From assembly GCA_037132275.1 (NCBI GenBank), contig JBAXPK010000003.1, positions 12,732 through 76,731 of the forward strand: 64,000 nt of DNA. The letters are read 5' to 3'. This DNA is from JAABPW01 sp037132275 (lineage in GTDB: Bacteria > Verrucomicrobiota > Kiritimatiellia > CAIKKV01 > CAITUY01). The position numbers were made by a program, and so were the translations under genes. The notes beneath the pieces are model-generated. The model was not told the DNA's origin and ran no database searches. It saw nothing but the letters and a program-made list of their open reading frames with translations. Shown here in pieces: positions 1 to 9,121 of this stretch (position 1 is its first letter; each line of letters starts with the position of its first letter).

Positions 1-2309
1 ACGCCATCCAACTTCAGCATTGCGGCGGCGTTTTCGTTATCCTTGATCTGCTTCTCAAGCGTTTTTACCTGATCTGCCAAGGCGTCCACGCGACCCGTGA
101 TTTCAGCCGTTGAGACACTGAACCGTTTCGCCAACCCTTCCAACATCGCCCGGTCACCACACATCGCCTCATAGGCCGGCAGCCCGGTGACACACTCAAT
201 GCGACGGACACCCGACGCAATGGAGCTTTCGGACAGGATTCGGAACAAGCCGATCGTGCCGGTGGCCGCCACATGGGTTCCCCCACACAATTCACGGCTG
301 TACCCGCCCACGTTAACTACACGGACGGTATCGCCGTATTTTTCATCAAAAATGGCAACAATACCCGACCCGGCCACATCCTTGAGCGCCATCTCGCTCG
401 TGCTGACGGACGTGTTCGCCAGAATCAATTCATTGACCCGCCGCTCCACGGCGGCAATCTCAGTCGGCGTCAAGGCCTGATAATAGTTAAAGTCAAACCG
501 CAACCGTTCCGGCGAAACCATGGAGCCTGCCTGCTTGATACTGGAGCCCACAATTTCTTTCAGCGCAAATTGCAGCAAATGGGTGGCCGAATGATGACGG
601 GCCGTCGCCGCCCGGCGATCCGGATCAACCGAGGCGGTCACCGGCGTGCCTGCGGAAAGAGTCCCGCTGATAACCCGCCCGATATGGAGCACAATCCCCT
701 CCGTGGGCTGCCGCGTGTCGGTTACCTCAAATTCACCGCCGGGCGCCGTAATGACGCCGTGATCTCCCACCTGTCCGCCTTTTTCTGGATAGAAAGGTGT
801 TTCGGCCAGAAGCAGCGCACCTTCCATTCCTTCATTCAAGGACTCCACAACCCGGCTGGCCCCGGATGCGTCTTTCCCGATAAGTTTCAAAACAGACGCC
901 TTGCCGACCAGGCTGTTATATCCAATAAACTTCGTTTTGATCCCGCTTGCCACCAGGTCAGAAACCAGATCCACATCGGCATCCGCCGTCGCTGCCTTAC
1001 GGGCATCTCGGGCACGCTTCCGCTGCTCGTCCATCAGGATAGCAAACCGTTTCTCGTCGACCTCCATCCCCTTTTCTTTCGCCATGACCACGGTTAAATC
1101 GAGCGGGAAGCCGTAGGTATCGTAGAGTTTGAAGGCAGCATCACCGGGGAATACGGCATTCTTCGTCGCGGCCACCGAAGCGGCCACCTCCTCAAACAAA
1201 GCCAGTCCGCGATCAAGCGTAACAGAGAAACTTTCTTCTTCGGCCAGAATAGCCCTGGCTATCTCTTTACGATGCTGAACCAATTCAGGGTATTGCGCCC
1301 CCATCGTGCCTTCCAAGGTGGGCAACAAGGCGGTCATGAATGGCTTATTGAAGCCAATTTTCCGCCCATACCGCACTGCACGCCGCAACAGGCGGCGCAA
1401 AACATAGCCGCGCCCGTCATTGGAAGGAAGCACCCCGTCACCAATGGCAAAGGCCAAAGTCCGCAGATGATCGGCAATCACCCGCATGGCGACCCCGCCG
1501 GGGCCTTCATAGGAATGACCGCTCATCCCGGCCATCTGTTGGATCACGGGCTGAAAGAGATCGGTATCATAGTTGGAGGTCTTTTTCTGGATGACCGAAA
1601 CCACGCGTTCCAGCCCCATACCGGTATCGACATGCTTGGCGGGAAGTTCCTCAAGGGAACCATCCTGGCGGCGGTTGTACTGGATAAAGACGTGGTTCCA
1701 GATTTCAATGACCTCCTGCAGGCCGGCGTTGATCATGTCCGCCGTGCAACCGTTTGGGGTGCGGTCAAAATGGATTTCCGAACAGGGCCCGCAGGGGCCG
1801 GTTTCGCCCATTTCCCAGAAATTGTCCTTCTCCCCGAATTTCAGAATGTGCGAGGGATCAATATCCGTGACCTCTTTCCAGATGGCAATCGCCTCATCAT
1901 CGTTCTTATAGACGGTGGCCCACAGCCGTTCCTTGGGCAGTCCCCAGACCTTTGTCAGGAGTTCCCAGCCCCAGGCGATAGACTCGCGCTTGTAATAATC
2001 GCCAAACGACCAGTTTCCCAGCATCTCGAAAAAAGTATGGTGGTAGGTGTCGTGTCCGACTTCCTCCAAGTCGTTATGCTTGCCGCTCACACGGATGCAC
2101 TTCTGGCTGTCGGCCACGCGTTTATACTGGCTGGCGCGGGCGCCCAGGAATATCTCCTTGAACTGGTTCATCCCGGCGTTGACGAAGAGGAGTGTGGGGT
2201 CCGCCTGCAGCACGACCGGCGAACTGGGGACAATTTCATGCTGCTTGGATTTGAAAAAATCCATGAACGATTGCCTGATTTCCGCCGCCGTCATTGTATC
2301 CTGAGCCAT
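1..2309 (-). CDS. alaS: alanyl-tRNA synthetase, C-terminus beyond window edge
   Basis: Class II synthetase charging tRNA-Ala and editing mischarged Ser/Gly. The minus strand is open from an ATG at 2309 to the window edge, giving about 769 residues against a usual 860-880, so only the last part of the C-Ala domain is missing. The N-terminus (MTAAEIRQSFMDFFKSKQHE, then FVNAGMNQFK) is the typical catalytic-domain start. The editing domain shows the zinc-binding pair HHSATHLL and CGGTH. The ATG at 2309 is preferred over the in-frame ATG at 2318, because a GAAAGG lies 9 nt before the former and abuts the latter. It is the last visible gene of a long same-strand series and follows queA by 79 bp. 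Function is secure; only the exact start is open. Confidence 0.95.
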   Translation of the reverse strand, partial: MAQDTMTAAEIRQSFMDFFKSKQHEIVPSSPVVLQADPTLLFVNAGMNQFKEIFLGARASQYKRVADSQKCIRVSGKHNDLEEVGHDTYHHTFFEMLGNWSFGDYYKRESIAWGWELLTKVWGLPKERLWATVYKNDDEAIAIWKEVTDIDPSHILKFGEKDNFWEMGETGPCGPCSEIHFDRTPNGCTADMINAGLQEVIEIWNHVFIQYNRRQDGSLEELPAKHVDTGMGLERVVSVIQKKTSNYDTDLFQPVIQQMAGMSGHSYEGPGGVAMRVIADHLRTLAFAIGDGVLPSNDGRGYVLRRLLRRAVRYGRKIGFNKPFMTALLPTLEGTMGAQYPELVQHRKEIARAILAEEESFSVTLDRGLALFEEVAASVAATKNAVFPGDAAFKLYDTYGFPLDLTVVMAKEKGMEVDEKRFAILMDEQRKRARDARKAATADADVDLVSDLVASGIKTKFIGYNSLVGKASVLKLIGKDASGASRVVESLNEGMEGALLLAETPFYPEKGGQVGDHGVITAPGGEFEVTDTRQPTEGIVLHIGRVISGTLSAGTPVTASVDPDRRAATARHHSATHLLQFALKEIVGSSIKQAGSMVSPERLRFDFNYYQALTPTEIAAVERRVNELILANTSVSTSEMALKDVAGSGIVAIFDEKYGDTVRVVNVGGYSRELCGGTHVAATGTIGLFRILSESSIASGVRRIECVTGLPAYEAMCGDRAMLEGLAKRFSVSTAEITGRVDALADQVKTLEKQIKDNENAAAMLKLDG

Positions 2310-2388
2310 AGTTGCCATCCTTTCAAAACGAGGCCAGAGGCTATAACACCAGTCGCTTCGTTTCAAGACACATTGCGATGAGGCCGGC

Positions 2389-3450
2389 CTAGAGGATCAG
2401 CATGGAATCGCCGTAACTGTAAAAACGGTAGCCTTCACGAATGGCTTCGGCATAGGCGTGGCGAATCAACTCGGTCCCCGCCAGGGCACTGACCATCATG
2501 ATGAGGGTTGATTTCGGAAGATGAAAATTGGTGAGCATGGCATCCACAACCTTGAACCGGTATGGCGGCGTGATGAATATCCGCGTTCGCCCGCTACTGG
2601 GGATCATCGTCCCGTCCTCTGTCGCCACCGTCTCCAGGGTTCTGACAACTGTGCTCCCCGTTGCCACCACGCGGCCCTTGCGTGTTTTTGCCTGCATGAT
2701 CAGCTCAACCGTCTCGGGCGTGACATCAAACCGCTCAGATTCCATTTGATGATCGGCAACCCGTTCCGTTTTAACAGGCTTAAACGTTCCCATGCCTACA
2801 TGCAGGGTGACAGCAGTATGCGATACACCCTTATCCTTCAGACGCTGGAGCAGCGAATCGGTGATATGCAAGCCGGCCGTCGGCGCCGCCACAGCGCCGG
2901 GAACCCGCGCATAAACCGTTTGATAAAACACCCGATCCCGGGCCAGGGTATCCGGCTCGGGCACCTTGTCGCGCTTGATATAAGGCGGTAACGGCGGTAT
3001 CCCCACCTCCTCCAGCACCTCCAGCACAGGCCGGTCTGCGTGAAACCGGACCAAAATACCACCGCCCTCCCCCCACTCCGCCACCTCGGCGGTCAGCCGC
3101 CCATCGGCCATGATCAGGCGGGTTCCCACATGGGGGCGTCGCGATGATCCACACAGGGCGTGCCATCGGCCATCGTTCAAGTCCTCCAGTAAGAGCAGTT
3201 CGACCCGGCCACCCGTTCCCTCCTTGCGTCCGTAGATCCGGGCCGGAATGACACGGGTATCGTTCAAAACCAGCAGATCATCCGCCCGAAGAAACGCCGG
3301 AAGATCACGAACCGTATGATGTTGGAGGGTTCCGGAGGCGCGATCCACCACCATCATACGGGCGGCCTCCCGATCCTCACGCGGAGTCTGGGCAATCAGC
3401 TCCGGGGGGAGATCAAAATCAAATTCGGATGTTTTGAGAGACTCATTCAT
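2389..3450 (-). CDS. queA: S-adenosylmethionine:tRNA ribosyltransferase-isomerase
   Basis: QueA transfers and isomerises the ribosyl moiety of SAM onto 7-aminomethyl-7-deazaguanine in tRNA, giving epoxyqueuosine in the queuosine pathway (cytoplasm). The protein has 353 residues, normal for the family, and starts with the typical FDFDLPPELIAQTP followed by REDREAARMMVVDR. The conserved GRKEGTGGRVELLLLE, AAPTAGLHIT and LHVGMGTFKPV segments are intact, as is the C-terminal TNFHLPKSTLIMMVSALAG. It lies 44 bp after the acetolactate decarboxylase gene and 79 bp before alaS on the same strand. No strong ribosome-binding site precedes the ATG at 3450. Confidence 0.96.
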   Translation of the reverse strand: MNESLKTSEFDFDLPPELIAQTPREDREAARMMVVDRASGTLQHHTVRDLPAFLRADDLLVLNDTRVIPARIYGRKEGTGGRVELLLLEDLNDGRWHALCGSSRRPHVGTRLIMADGRLTAEVAEWGEGGGILVRFHADRPVLEVLEEVGIPPLPPYIKRDKVPEPDTLARDRVFYQTVYARVPGAVAAPTAGLHITDSLLQRLKDKGVSHTAVTLHVGMGTFKPVKTERVADHQMESERFDVTPETVELIMQAKTRKGRVVATGSTVVRTLETVATEDGTMIPSSGRTRIFITPPYRFKVVDAMLTNFHLPKSTLIMMVSALAGTELIRHAYAEAIREGYRFYSYGDSMLIL

Positions 3451-3494
3451 TTGTTTAAACGCTTAAGTAAGGCATTTCAGTAACTTCCCTCGCG

Positions 3495-4292
3495 TTATTT
3501 TCCGCTTTCAACCGCCTTCAGCACAGGGGAGGAGTCGCCACCCAATTGCAAGTTTTGGAAGGCCGGGGTTTGGGGAAGTGAAAGATGAACTTCAGAAATC
3601 AACTCTGCCTGTATCACCCCACCCTGCCATGAGCAGTCCAGAAGATGACCGGCGCTTTTCCGATCTTCTGAAATGAAATGCAGGTGCCAGCCTGGCACAT
3701 TGAGGGTCGCGGCATACTGCGGACACCAAAATCCCACAAGGGTTCCCGGGATGGCCCTCCGCTCAAACACCGGCTGATGTGCCGCCACCTCTGCCAGTTT
3801 GGGATAAGGTTTCACTTGCGGAGGCACGCTCCGGTATTTGACATAATCAAACACCCCATCCACCCGGACGGCATAGAACAGATTATCCCCCGACCGGAGT
3901 TCATCCAGACGCTTTTTGAGAGCGTCAACGGCCGCTACCGCGCCACCCGTTTGTGAGACGCTGGGCGTGAAGCGGGTTACCGCAGCAAAGGGAACCTTCA
4001 GCAAGTCCGGCGCGCGAACAACCGTTCCATCGGCACGCGCCTGATAGATGGCGCCGTCGATCAGGATCAACTCGCCATCCAGCCGATCAAAGGTTCCGAT
4101 TCCGAGATCTCCCTGCCTCCTCAGTTCCCCACACGTAACTACTCCATCATACCCGCCCTCCAGGAGGGCCTTGATTGTGGAGGTCTGGGAAAGGATGGCT
4201 CCCTGCGGCCTCTGACCCAAATGGGCGCAAGACACCAATCCGAGCGCTGCAACCGCCAAGGCTATCAAACTCAACCTTTTTAATATATGCAT
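3495..4292 (-). CDS. budA: alpha-acetolactate decarboxylase with lipoprotein signal peptide
   Basis: Family reaction: alpha-acetolactate to acetoin plus CO2, the exit step of the acetoin/2,3-butanediol route. About 265 residues. The signature of the family is present: RAIPGTLVGFWCPQY, then NVPGWHLHF and HLLD, with the His-x-His metal site. The usual GGH appears here as AGH. The start at 4292 is chosen because AAGGA lies 7 nt upstream and the product then begins with a hydrophobic leader ending LVSC, a lipobox. The mature enzyme is therefore predicted to be a lipid-anchored exported protein, unlike most cytoplasmic homologues. It follows the upstream membrane-protein gene by 10 bp, so the three are probably co-transcribed. 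Confidence 0.85.
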   Translation of the reverse strand: MHILKRLSLIALAVAALGLVSCAHLGQRPQGAILSQTSTIKALLEGGYDGVVTCGELRRQGDLGIGTFDRLDGELILIDGAIYQARADGTVVRAPDLLKVPFAAVTRFTPSVSQTGGAVAAVDALKKRLDELRSGDNLFYAVRVDGVFDYVKYRSVPPQVKPYPKLAEVAAHQPVFERRAIPGTLVGFWCPQYAATLNVPGWHLHFISEDRKSAGHLLDCSWQGGVIQAELISEVHLSLPQTPAFQNLQLGGDSSPVLKAVESGK

Positions 4293-4302
4293 CGAGTCAT
4301 CC

Positions 4303-5019
4303 TTACCGTCTCGGTTCGTCAAATGTGGAACTAAAGTGAGACAGGAAGAATAGTTTCCCGCCTGTCCACCACCCATCCTTAGGACTCGTCAACATCGGAC
4401 GAAGGCAGGTCGCCATCTGAAGGGTCACCAAGGCCAGGATGAATAACCATGTTTTAATCCCCGCTGCCTTGCTGAAAAGCGCATGTTCCTGCAATTTCGC
4501 AATGAACCTGACCGCGAATGAGAGGGCTACACCCCAAATGCATACCACGAGCATGGTCACAAACGACAAACTCTCCGTCGATACGGAGAACAGCCACGCC
4601 ACCGGCGCCAACCCCACCAGGATTAACCCCTGCATAGCCAGGCATGACGCACCCAGTACAAACGCGCGGGCAAATGTCAGCGGAGCTCCGCCAACACAAG
4701 CGAAAACATAGAGTGCCGGATAGCAGAGTGTCAGGGCACACAACGCTGTCAAGGGCCCCTTCACGGCATCCATGAGCGCCACCGGCCAGCCCCCGAACAA
4801 CCCCATCGCCAAGCCAAATATCGCATGAAAAACTACTGCAGCGGCGAGCAGTGTCAGTCCGTTTCTGAGCGCATTCTTTCCGTTCGCAATGACCTCCACA
4901 ACGGCCTCAGGGGATTTCAGCAGCGCTGTCACGATGTTTTCTGGTTTCGGCATATGATCGTCATTCAACGGTGGCGGCATCGAATTCACCAAACTCTTAT
5001 TCATCGAATCTTCATTCAT
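4303..5019 (-). CDS. polytopic membrane protein, Yip1-like in appearance
   Basis: A 238-residue protein with a soluble N-terminus of about 50 residues and roughly five hydrophobic segments. The start at 5019 has GAGGGAG 8 nt upstream. I do not recognise a named family. The layout (short cytoplasmic head, five helices) resembles Yip1-type proteins. It is a paralogue of the next upstream gene: both end with a last helix followed by a QM-x(3-4)-LRP segment and an aromatic tail. It sits between that paralogue (15 bp gap) and the acetolactate decarboxylase (10 bp gap), which suggests a shared envelope role, but no function can be assigned. Confidence 0.75.
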   Translation of the reverse strand: MNEDSMNKSLVNSMPPPLNDDHMPKPENIVTALLKSPEAVVEVIANGKNALRNGLTLLAAAVVFHAIFGLAMGLFGGWPVALMDAVKGPLTALCALTLCYPALYVFACVGGAPLTFARAFVLGASCLAMQGLILVGLAPVAWLFSVSTESLSFVTMLVVCIWGVALSFAVRFIAKLQEHALFSKAAGIKTWLFILALVTLQMATCLRPMLTSPKDGWWTGGKLFFLSHFSSTFDEPRR

Positions 5020-5034
5020 AGTCGGTTCTCCCTC

Positions 5035-5757
5035 TTATTTGGCACCCGTCAACAAGTACGGCAATACTTCCCTAAACACAAACTCATAGAAATTCCGATC
5101 CAGACAATCCGGCCTTATCCAGGCGACCGGGTAGAACGGGCTCCCCACAAAAGGCCGCAGAATCCACGACATCTGGCAACCCACAAACGCAAAGGCCAGC
5201 ACCCACGACGCAAACAACGAGCCCACAGGGCAACGCGGCCGCACAACCCGGCGCAAGCCTTTCAACAACGCCATGTTGCCGCCGAACCCAGCCAGGGACA
5301 AAATGATGATGTGAGTAACAAGAATCGAATTGTGCGCAGTGCGCAACACATCATGCGAGCCGACGACGGGAACACCGGACAAGAGAAAAAACAACGCTAC
5401 GGGGGCCAAACTCAGAAGGATCCACCCGCTGATCGTCATCGCCGCAAATACGACAAACACCGTTGACTTAAAAGACAGACCGGATCCCAGCAGGCTGGCC
5501 GTCATCCAGTTAAACCCGGCGACAAGCGTGGTAGTGCCTAAAAAAAGAAGGGGCAGTTTGACGGCAACATAGAGAACCAATTGCGGGGAGCGCCACCCAG
5601 CCAAGACGGCGCCATAGACAACACACGAGATTACGATGAAGGCAGCCAAGCCAAGCAGATCTGACCAGTGTAGTTCCTGGGTGCGGACACGCTCCCAAAA
5701 CGCCGCACGATCTTTCAATACCAAGACAGGCAAGGCCAGCATTCCTGCAAACTCCAT
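5035..5757 (-). CDS. polytopic membrane protein, paralogue of the downstream gene
   Basis: A 240-residue protein with about five predicted transmembrane segments after an N-terminal stretch of about 30 residues. The shared feature with its neighbour is the C-terminal QMSWILRPFVGSP, matching QMATCLRPMLTSP in the other copy, followed by an aromatic-rich tail. It begins 9 bp after the stop of the aminopeptidase P gene, and a weak GGTGAT serves as ribosome-binding site. No catalytic motif was seen and the function is unknown. Confidence 0.75.
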   Translation of the reverse strand: MEFAGMLALPVLVLKDRAAFWERVRTQELHWSDLLGLAAFIVISCVVYGAVLAGWRSPQLVLYVAVKLPLLFLGTTTLVAGFNWMTASLLGSGLSFKSTVFVVFAAMTISGWILLSLAPVALFFLLSGVPVVGSHDVLRTAHNSILVTHIIILSLAGFGGNMALLKGLRRVVRPRCPVGSLFASWVLAFAFVGCQMSWILRPFVGSPFYPVAWIRPDCLDRNFYEFVFREVLPYLLTGAK

Positions 5758-5766
5758 ATCACCACT

Positions 5767-7635
5767 CTACCGGCTTTCAGGCCTCCCGTCATCTGAAGAT
5801 CTAGCCGAGGAATTTCTTGTTGCGCGTTCTCTCGAGTTCGCCCACCCGAGAATTGGCAAAGTTTTGCGCTTTAGCCAGGCGCGGGGCTGGCCTTTGAGGT
5901 GTGGGGATAGGCGCGTCCAGACGGTCTTGTGATAGGTGTTTAGCCAGATGCGTTCTTCCGGAGTAAGTAGCGCCGGAATCAATGGGGCGGTATCAATGGG
6001 ACATAGGGTCAGGGTGTCAAATCGCAGGAATTGCCCATAGTCGGCGTTATTCTCCGCCTCCGCCACCAGCACCATATTCTCGATCCTAATCCCATACTTG
6101 CCCTCTCGATAGACACCGGGCTCAATCGTCACCACCATCCCGGGCTTGAATGCGCTAGGATTCCACGCCTGGGTGAATCCATGCGGGCCTTCATGAACGT
6201 TCAAATAGGCCCCCACCCCGTGCCCGCTTCCATGTTTGTAATTCAAGCCATCCCCCCACAGCGGCAGCCTCGCCAAAACATCCAGTTGGGTTCCGGTCAT
6301 GCCGACAGGAAATCGCACGCGACTCAAGGCGATCATTCCTTTCAGAACCAGGGTGTAGTGCCGTCGAGCCTCTGCCGACACCGGCCCCAGCGCCACGGTT
6401 CGCGTTGTGTCCATGGTTCCCTCAAAATAATTACCGCCGGAATCCACCAGAAACAGTCCCTTGCGACCGAGCTTTGCAGCCTTATCCGGCGAAACGGTAT
6501 AATGAATCATGGCCGCGTTGGCTTGGTATCCGCAGATCGCCGTAAAACTGTCATCCCGATACTCGGGGGCTTCACGCCGGAAGTCCCTGAGTTTGTCAGC
6601 TGCCGTAGCCTCCGTTACCGTTTCACAAGCCGCAAGGGCATAGTCCAGCCAGGCAAAGAATTTTACCAAGGCCAGGCCATCGAGGAGCGCCGCCGTCCTG
6701 AAATGGGCCTGTTCCACTGGGTTTTTAATCGACTTCAAGTCGGAGGTAATATCGATGGTCTCCTCCACACGGCGCACGGCCTGCGGTACGGCGTCGGCCA
6801 GCCATTTATTCACCCGGCGGGGGTTGTAGCAGAGGGACTTACGGGAAGGGAAGGCTTTCAGGGCTTGGATCACGGACTCATATGGGCGAAGGGTCACACC
6901 CTGCTTGTTTAGCCTTTTCCGTAGGGAGCCCGAAATTTTCGAGGGCTCGACAAACAGCGACGCCTCTTTCATTCCCACCAGGGCATAGGCCAGCACCACC
7001 GGCGAATGTTCGATGTCGGCCCCGCGGATATTGAATAGCCACGCAATGTCGTCCAGCGAGGCCAGCAGCAGGGCATCAGCCTTTTTTTCGACCAGTTTCG
7101 CCCGCACCGCCGCTAACTTTTGGGCACATCCTTCGCCTGCGTAGCTCACCGGAAAGTCCGTAACCGGAGCCCGCGAGGCCGCCGGGCGATCCGTCCATAC
7201 CTTCGCCAAGAGATCCTCAGCAGATCTCAGTTTCAGCTTCTTTGCAGCAAACGCTTTTTCCATCTCGCGCACGGCTTCAAGGGAAAAGACCTGACCATCA
7301 AACGCCACCGTTTGACCGGGCTTCAATTGCCCGGCAATCCATTCATTGACCGTGGGCACGTGGGGCTCGCGGCTCTTGAACAGCGTGATCCCGCTTCCCG
7401 CCAATTCTTTTTCGGCCTGGAGAAAATACCGGCTATCGGTCCAGAGCGCCGCCGTTTTCGGGGTAATCACGAGCGTGCCGGATGACCCTGTAAATCCAGA
7501 GACCCACTTCCGTGTCTGCCACCGGGTTCCCACATATTCACTCAGATGCGGATCCGATGACGGAATGACCAGCGCCGCCACCTTCCGCCCCGCCATCAGT
7601 TTCCGTAAAGCCAGTAGTTTCTCTCGCACTTTCAT
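5767..7635 (-). CDS. pepP: Xaa-Pro aminopeptidase (M24B, three-domain aminopeptidase P)
   Basis: Removes N-terminal residues preceding proline from peptides using two metal ions. The 622-residue length fits the three-domain eukaryote-like form: two creatinase-N domains (about residues 1-310) and a pita-bread catalytic domain. All metal ligands are visible: Asp and Asp in LVDSGGNYFEGTMDTTRTV, His in GSGHGVGAYLNVHEG, Glu in VVTIEPGVY and Glu in IRIENMV. The C-terminal region continues about 50 residues past the family core with an Arg-rich tail. The start is 4 bp beyond the uvrC stop, and the GAGG for this gene lies in the last uvrC codons, so the two are co-transcribed. Confidence 0.93.
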   Translation of the reverse strand: MKVREKLLALRKLMAGRKVAALVIPSSDPHLSEYVGTRWQTRKWVSGFTGSSGTLVITPKTAALWTDSRYFLQAEKELAGSGITLFKSREPHVPTVNEWIAGQLKPGQTVAFDGQVFSLEAVREMEKAFAAKKLKLRSAEDLLAKVWTDRPAASRAPVTDFPVSYAGEGCAQKLAAVRAKLVEKKADALLLASLDDIAWLFNIRGADIEHSPVVLAYALVGMKEASLFVEPSKISGSLRKRLNKQGVTLRPYESVIQALKAFPSRKSLCYNPRRVNKWLADAVPQAVRRVEETIDITSDLKSIKNPVEQAHFRTAALLDGLALVKFFAWLDYALAACETVTEATAADKLRDFRREAPEYRDDSFTAICGYQANAAMIHYTVSPDKAAKLGRKGLFLVDSGGNYFEGTMDTTRTVALGPVSAEARRHYTLVLKGMIALSRVRFPVGMTGTQLDVLARLPLWGDGLNYKHGSGHGVGAYLNVHEGPHGFTQAWNPSAFKPGMVVTIEPGVYREGKYGIRIENMVLVAEAENNADYGQFLRFDTLTLCPIDTAPLIPALLTPEERIWLNTYHKTVWTRLSPHLKGQPRAWLKRKTLPILGWANSRERATRNSSARSSDDGRPESR

Positions 7636-7639
7636 CTCA

Positions 7640-9106
7640 TCATTCCTCTTTATGCAGCCATTCTGAAATGCTTTTGGCTGAGACCAGGCTCACGCCGGGC
7701 ACGCCCGCAATCTCCTCCACCGACGCCCGCTTGAGCCGGAGCACCGACCCGAAATGACTCAACAGCGCCATTTTGCGCTTCTCCCCCATGCCGGGAATAT
7801 CATCAAGCGCCGACTCCCTAAGCCGGCGTGCCCGCAACTTCCGATGGTAGGCCAAAGCAAACCGATGCGCCTCGTCACGGGCACGCTGGAGCACATACAG
7901 AGCCTTTGAATCAGAAGGCAGTCGAATCGGCGTGGACTGCCCCGGCACATGGATTTCTTCAAACCGTTTCGCCAGCCCGATCACCGGGACCGTGGTGACC
8001 CCCAGAAGCATCAGTTCACCCCGGGCCGCATTCAACTGGGATATCCCGCCATCCACAACCAGAAGATCAGGCCCGCGCCCACCCTCCCACTGTAACCGTT
8101 CGAAACGCCTGCGAATCACCTCCGCCATCATGGCGGGATCGTCTGATTGATGCACCGTCCTGATCCTGAAATGACGGTATCGGGCTGGTGTGGGCAGTCC
8201 CTCCACGGCGCAGACCATACTGGCCACCGAATGGGTGCCCGAGATATTCGAAATATCATAACACTCGATCACTCTGGGCGGTGCGGCAAGACCCAATGCC
8301 TTCTGCAAATCCAGAATCCCCGCCTTGGCATCCTCCGCCTTCATGCTTGGCGTGGAAGCCACCCTCGCCCGCTGCTGCGTGATTTCCCGAAGCCTGAACC
8401 AGGTATCACGCAACGCCGCAGCCTCCTCAAAACGATGGCGGTCGGCGGCTTCCTCCATGCGGGCCCGCATGGCTTCGAGCAAGGCTGGAGTTTCCCCTTT
8501 CAGGAAGGCACACGCAGCCGCCACCTTTTCGAGATACGCCTCCCGCGTGATGCGGCCAATGCAGGGCGCGGAACAATAGCGGACAACGTCATTGATGCAA
8601 TGTTTGTGGTCGGATTCATCGGGGACATGCGGGGCACACTTTCGCAGGCCGAATTTCTTCTCCACAAAATCCATGGCCACCTTGGTCGCCACAGAATTAA
8701 CGTAAGGCCCGAGGTAGACCGCGCCATCGTCGCGCCGGATCCGTACGGCTTTGAATTGTGGCCAGGGTTCCGCCAGGTTGATTCTGAGCATCAGGAACCG
8801 TTTGTCATCCCGCAGGTCAACATTGTAGCGCGGCTTATAGTCCTTGATCAACCGGCTTTCGGTCAGGAGCGCTTCCGCCTCATTGCGCAGTACAACGATG
8901 TCGAAATCATCCACACTTCTGATCAGGCCGCGTAATTTGGGATCGGCCTTCGCCCATGTGCCCGTCCGGAAGTAGGATTGGACGCGTTTCCGAAGCGAGG
9001 CGGCCTTCCCGATATAGATGATCTTTCCCCGCCGGTCCCTCATCAGGTAGCAGCCCGGCTGGTCAGGAAGTTCCTGTAGTTTTCGCCGCACTTTATCCGG
9101 GAGCAT
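7640..9106 (-). CDS. uvrC: excinuclease ABC subunit C, compact form
   Basis: UvrC makes the dual incision in nucleotide excision repair. Domains in order: GIY-YIG nuclease (YLMRDRRGKIIYIGKA, about residues 18-100), Cys-containing segment, UVR motif (about 190-225), RNase H-like nuclease (CYDISN, LLVVDGG and RDEAHRFA carry the expected Asp/His residues) and a C-terminal HhH pair. The total is 488-490 residues against about 590-610 usually. The missing part is the linker of roughly 110 residues between UVR and the second nuclease. Start: the ATG at 9106 or a GTG two codons earlier; neither has a clear ribosome-binding site. It follows trpD by 15 bp, an unusual operon partner. Confidence 0.93.
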   Translation of the reverse strand: MLPDKVRRKLQELPDQPGCYLMRDRRGKIIYIGKAASLRKRVQSYFRTGTWAKADPKLRGLIRSVDDFDIVVLRNEAEALLTESRLIKDYKPRYNVDLRDDKRFLMLRINLAEPWPQFKAVRIRRDDGAVYLGPYVNSVATKVAMDFVEKKFGLRKCAPHVPDESDHKHCINDVVRYCSAPCIGRITREAYLEKVAAACAFLKGETPALLEAMRARMEEAADRHRFEEAAALRDTWFRLREITQQRARVASTPSMKAEDAKAGILDLQKALGLAAPPRVIECYDISNISGTHSVASMVCAVEGLPTPARYRHFRIRTVHQSDDPAMMAEVIRRRFERLQWEGGRGPDLLVVDGGISQLNAARGELMLLGVTTVPVIGLAKRFEEIHVPGQSTPIRLPSDSKALYVLQRARDEAHRFALAYHRKLRARRLRESALDDIPGMGEKRKMALLSHFGSVLRLKRASVEEIAGVPGVSLVSAKSISEWLHKEE

Positions 9107-9121
9107 AATCACGGATAAAGC

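Noticed and set aside
273..2381. Long plus-strand frames opposite alaS (up to 369 codons)
   Set aside because: They mirror the alaS coding strand, lack ribosome-binding sites and give Arg/His/Pro-rich translations without motifs.
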